NCBI GenBank assembly: GCA_017646305.1
Contig: JAGCMR010000238.1
Coordinates: forward strand, 1-8,881
Direction of reading: 5' to 3'
DNA: 8,881 nt
From: Spirochaetaceae bacterium
Lineage (GTDB): Bacteria > Spirochaetota > Spirochaetia > Treponematales > Treponemataceae
Shown: positions 7,934-8,881 of the stretch, one piece after another
Numbering within the stretch: the first letter of the stretch is position 1
Layout of the letters: every line of letters starts with the position of its first letter
Notes under the pieces: model-generated
Databases searched by the model: none
What the model saw: the letters and a program-made list of their open reading frames with translations, nothing else
What the model was told of the DNA's origin: nothing
Made by a program: the position numbers and the translations under genes

Positions 7934-8455
7934 TCAAGCCTCAGCTGATTCAGCAGCAGACTCTGCTTCTTTTTCCTTTGCAGGAGTTTCTGCAACCTTA
8001 GCTGCATCTTCCTGAGAAACTACTTCAATCTTGAGTTCAGCTGTGGAAGCTTCATACAAGCGTACTGTTGCATGATACTTACCAACACTCTTAATAGCGT
8101 TTCCAGGAATTTCAATGCGCTTGCGCTCAATGTCAAACTCATTCTTGTGCAATTCGTCTGCAACAGTCTGGTTTGTAACAGCACCATACAACTTGCCGTT
8201 GGGACCAGCAGGCATAACCAAGCGTACAGTAAATGCTTCCAACTTATCCTTCAAGCTAGCAGCATTCTTTCGCTTTTCTTCCTTACGAGCCTCAATTTCT
8301 GCCTTGCGGCCTTCAAAATAGGCTACAGTCATTTCGTTATAAGGAAGTGCCAAATTACGGGGCAACAGATAGTTACGTGCATATCCGTTGGCTACAACCT
8401 TTACATCACCCTCTTCACCGAGGTGCTTTACATCCTGATTAAGAATTACCTTCAT
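7934..8455 (-). CDS. rplI: Large ribosomal subunit protein bL9 with acidic C-terminal tail
   Basis: L9 binds 23S rRNA near the L1 stalk and helps keep reading frame. The 173-residue protein shows the N-terminal rRNA-binding domain (1-40) starting MKVILNQDVKHLGEEGDV with GYARNYLLPRNLA (24-36). A charged connecting helix follows (about 41-75), then the C-terminal domain (about 76-147) with GKLYGAVT (87-94). Typical bacterial L9 is about 148-150 residues. The extra roughly 25 residues (about 149-173) form an Ala/Glu/Lys-rich tail, probably disordered. The ATG start is supported by GGAG at 8466-8463, 7 bases upstream. It is preceded by a 116-base structured spacer after rpsR, and the TGA stop lies 2 bases before the dnaB ATG. 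Confidence 0.97.
   Translation of the reverse strand: MKVILNQDVKHLGEEGDVKVVANGYARNYLLPRNLALPYNEMTVAYFEGRKAEIEARKEEKRKNAASLKDKLEAFTVRLVMPAGPNGKLYGAVTNQTVADELHKNEFDIERKRIEIPGNAIKSVGKYHATVRLYEASTAELKIEVVSQEDAAKVAETPAKEKEAESAAESAEA
7939..7942 (-). promoter_or_regulatory. Ribosome binding site deciding the dnaB start
   Basis: GAGG (minus strand) lies within the last codons of rplI, 7 bases before the ATG at 7931. Its spacing rules out the TTG at 7937, which would begin one base after it. Confidence 0.65.
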
Positions 8456-8462
8456 TTACAAG

Positions 8463-8466
8463 CTCC
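8463..8466 (-). promoter_or_regulatory. rplI ribosome binding site
   Basis: GGAG on the minus strand lies 7 bases before the rplI ATG. It begins only 3 bases after the base of a long inverted repeat (8470-8515), so folding of that repeat could affect ribosome access. Confidence 0.75.
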
Positions 8467-8469
8467 ATT

Positions 8470-8515
8470 ATTGGTATACTAAATATACCTGTACATTTAG
8501 TATAAAAAATCCAAT
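8470..8515 (-). repeat. Long inverted repeat ahead of the rplI ribosome binding site
   Basis: TATACTAAAT at 8475-8484 (plus) is the perfect reverse complement of ATTTAGTATA at 8495-8504, giving 10-base arms around a 10-base loop. Directly outside, ATTGG (8470-8474) pairs with CCAAT (8511-8515), leaving a 6-base bulge (AAAAAT on plus) on one side only. On the minus-strand transcript this is a 15-pair stem ending 3 bases before the rplI Shine-Dalgarno sequence. It could be a translational control element, a protein operator, or an RNA processing site; the sequence alone does not decide. Confidence 0.6.
8473..8489 (-). repeat. Alternative short inverted repeat (GGTATA/TATACC)
   Basis: GGTATA (8473-8478) and TATACC (8484-8489) are perfect inverted copies around a 5-base centre, CTAAA on plus. 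It shares bases with the longer inverted repeat, so the two stems cannot form together on RNA. In DNA form it could also be a dyad operator. Confidence 0.5.
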
Positions 8516-8519
8516 GATA

Positions 8520-8546
8520 CCCTAGCTTCCGGGAGTCGGACTAGGG
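8520..8546 (-). repeat. GC-rich hairpin downstream of rpsR
   Basis: CCCTAG (8520-8525) pairs with CTAGGG (8541-8546), and the stem continues with TCC (8528-8530) against GGA (8538-8540) after a 2-base bulge, leaving a 7-base loop. On the minus-strand transcript a run of six T (8509-8504) begins 10 bases after the stem. This is too far for a standard intrinsic terminator, but the element may act as a partial terminator, a pause, or a 3'-end stabiliser for the upstream rpsR mRNA. Confidence 0.5.
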
Positions 8547-8571
8547 CCCATATCTAAAATCTATAAAATGA

Positions 8572-8871
8572 TTAGTTTGCTACGAAAGGGAGCAAGCAGA
8601 TTGCACGTGCTCGCTTAATTTCCAATGCCAAACGTCTCTGGTGCTTTGCACAAGTACCAGTAATGCGACGAGGAAGAATCTTTCCTCTCTCTGTGGTAAA
8701 GCGACGCAAGCCATCTGCATCCTTGTAGTCAATCTTTGCTTTCTGAGCACAGAAACGACAAACCTTCTTGCGGAAGAATGTCTTTCCCTTTGCACGTGGA
8801 GCACGCTCATCAGCGTCACGAATAACATCCTGCATCTGTACATCAGGTGTTGTATCAATATCCTTGATCAT
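8572..8871 (-). CDS. rpsR: Small ribosomal subunit protein bS18, zinc-ligand form
   Basis: S18 binds the 30S platform with S6. The core is clear: [10 protein letters not shown] (32-41), IDYKD (47-51), [11 protein letters not shown] (63-73), AKHQRR (75-80) and [12 protein letters not shown] (85-96). It keeps C38, C41, C74 and H77, the pattern of the zinc-binding (C+) version of this protein. The 99 residues exceed the usual 75-80 because of an N-terminal extension of about 25 residues rich in Asp. The ATG at 8871 is preceded in the window only by GTCAGAAGAA, a weak purine-rich stretch. Met13 is an alternative start but has no Shine-Dalgarno sequence. In most bacteria rpsF and ssb lie just upstream, which would be beyond the window edge. 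A 116-base structured spacer follows it. Confidence 0.96.
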   Translation of the reverse strand: MIKDIDTTPDVQMQDVIRDADERAPRAKGKTFFRKKVCRFCAQKAKIDYKDADGLRRFTTERGKILPRRITGTCAKHQRRLALEIKRARAICLLPFVAN

Positions 8872-8881
8872 TTCTTCTGAC

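Larger units (their letters stand above)
8456..8571 (-). other. Structured 116-base rpsR-rplI spacer
   Basis: This is the only non-coding stretch of any length in the window. It is AT-rich apart from a GC-rich hairpin in its rpsR-proximal half, and it holds three inverted repeats and the rplI ribosome binding site. No convincing promoter was found on the minus strand. TATACT at 8504-8499 resembles a -10 box, but the bases 16-18 upstream (AGCTAG region) do not resemble TTGACA. Co-transcription of rplI and dnaB with rpsR, an internal promoter with a weak -35, or partial termination are all possible. Confidence 0.6.

Noticed and set aside
8072..8482. 136-residue plus-strand open frame opposite rplI
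   Set aside because: It lies almost wholly antisense to a clear rplI gene, has no family features and no convincing ribosome binding site, and its sequence looks like a mirror of ribosomal protein codons.
8499..8504. TATACT as a -10 box of an rplI-dnaB promoter
   Set aside because: No TTGACA-like element exists 15-19 bases upstream on the minus strand, and the hexamer is part of the inverted repeat, so a promoter call is not supported.
8580..8858. 92-residue minus-strand frame overlapping rpsR in another register
   Set aside because: The rpsR frame carries all S18 motifs; this is an out-of-frame shadow.
8641..8880. 79-residue plus-strand frame opposite rpsR
   Set aside because: It is antisense to rpsR, has no family features, and runs to the window edge.

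Overview
The window is about 8.9 kb of chromosomal housekeeping DNA. It resembles a spirochaete of the Treponema type, although this is an inference from gene order and protein character and not a database match. Supporting points are the order frr-uppS-cdsA-dxr-rseP followed by an exported beta-propeller protein, an rpsR-rplI-dnaB block, moderately AT-rich coding sequence, and a CdsA whose signature departs from the usual one.

Positions 22-6578 (plus strand) hold a tightly packed six-gene string: ribosome recycling factor (frr), undecaprenyl diphosphate synthase (uppS), CDP-diglyceride synthetase (cdsA), DXP reductoisomerase (dxr), the intramembrane zinc protease RseP (rseP), and a predicted exported WD40-like beta-propeller protein of unknown function. 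Neighbouring genes overlap by 1 or 4 bases, or are 9 bases apart (uppS-cdsA). This indicates one transcript and coupled translation. Functionally the string links translation recycling to envelope building: Dxr supplies isoprenoid precursors, UppS turns them into the undecaprenyl carrier, CdsA supplies CDP-diacylglycerol for phospholipids, and RseP acts in the inner membrane.

Positions 6588-8871 (minus strand) hold the distal part of a ribosomal and replication operon, read leftward: rpsR (S18), a 116-base structured spacer, rplI (L9), and dnaB (replicative helicase). The two operons converge with only 9 bases between their stop codons.

No mobile element, CRISPR array, tRNA, rRNA or defence system was seen, and nothing here amounts to a clearly new system. 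The items most worth a second look are the structured rpsR-rplI spacer, which has large and partly mutually exclusive inverted repeats just upstream of the rplI ribosome binding site, and the cysteine-free exported propeller protein placed directly after rseP. The altered CdsA signature and the acidic tail on L9 are also of interest.
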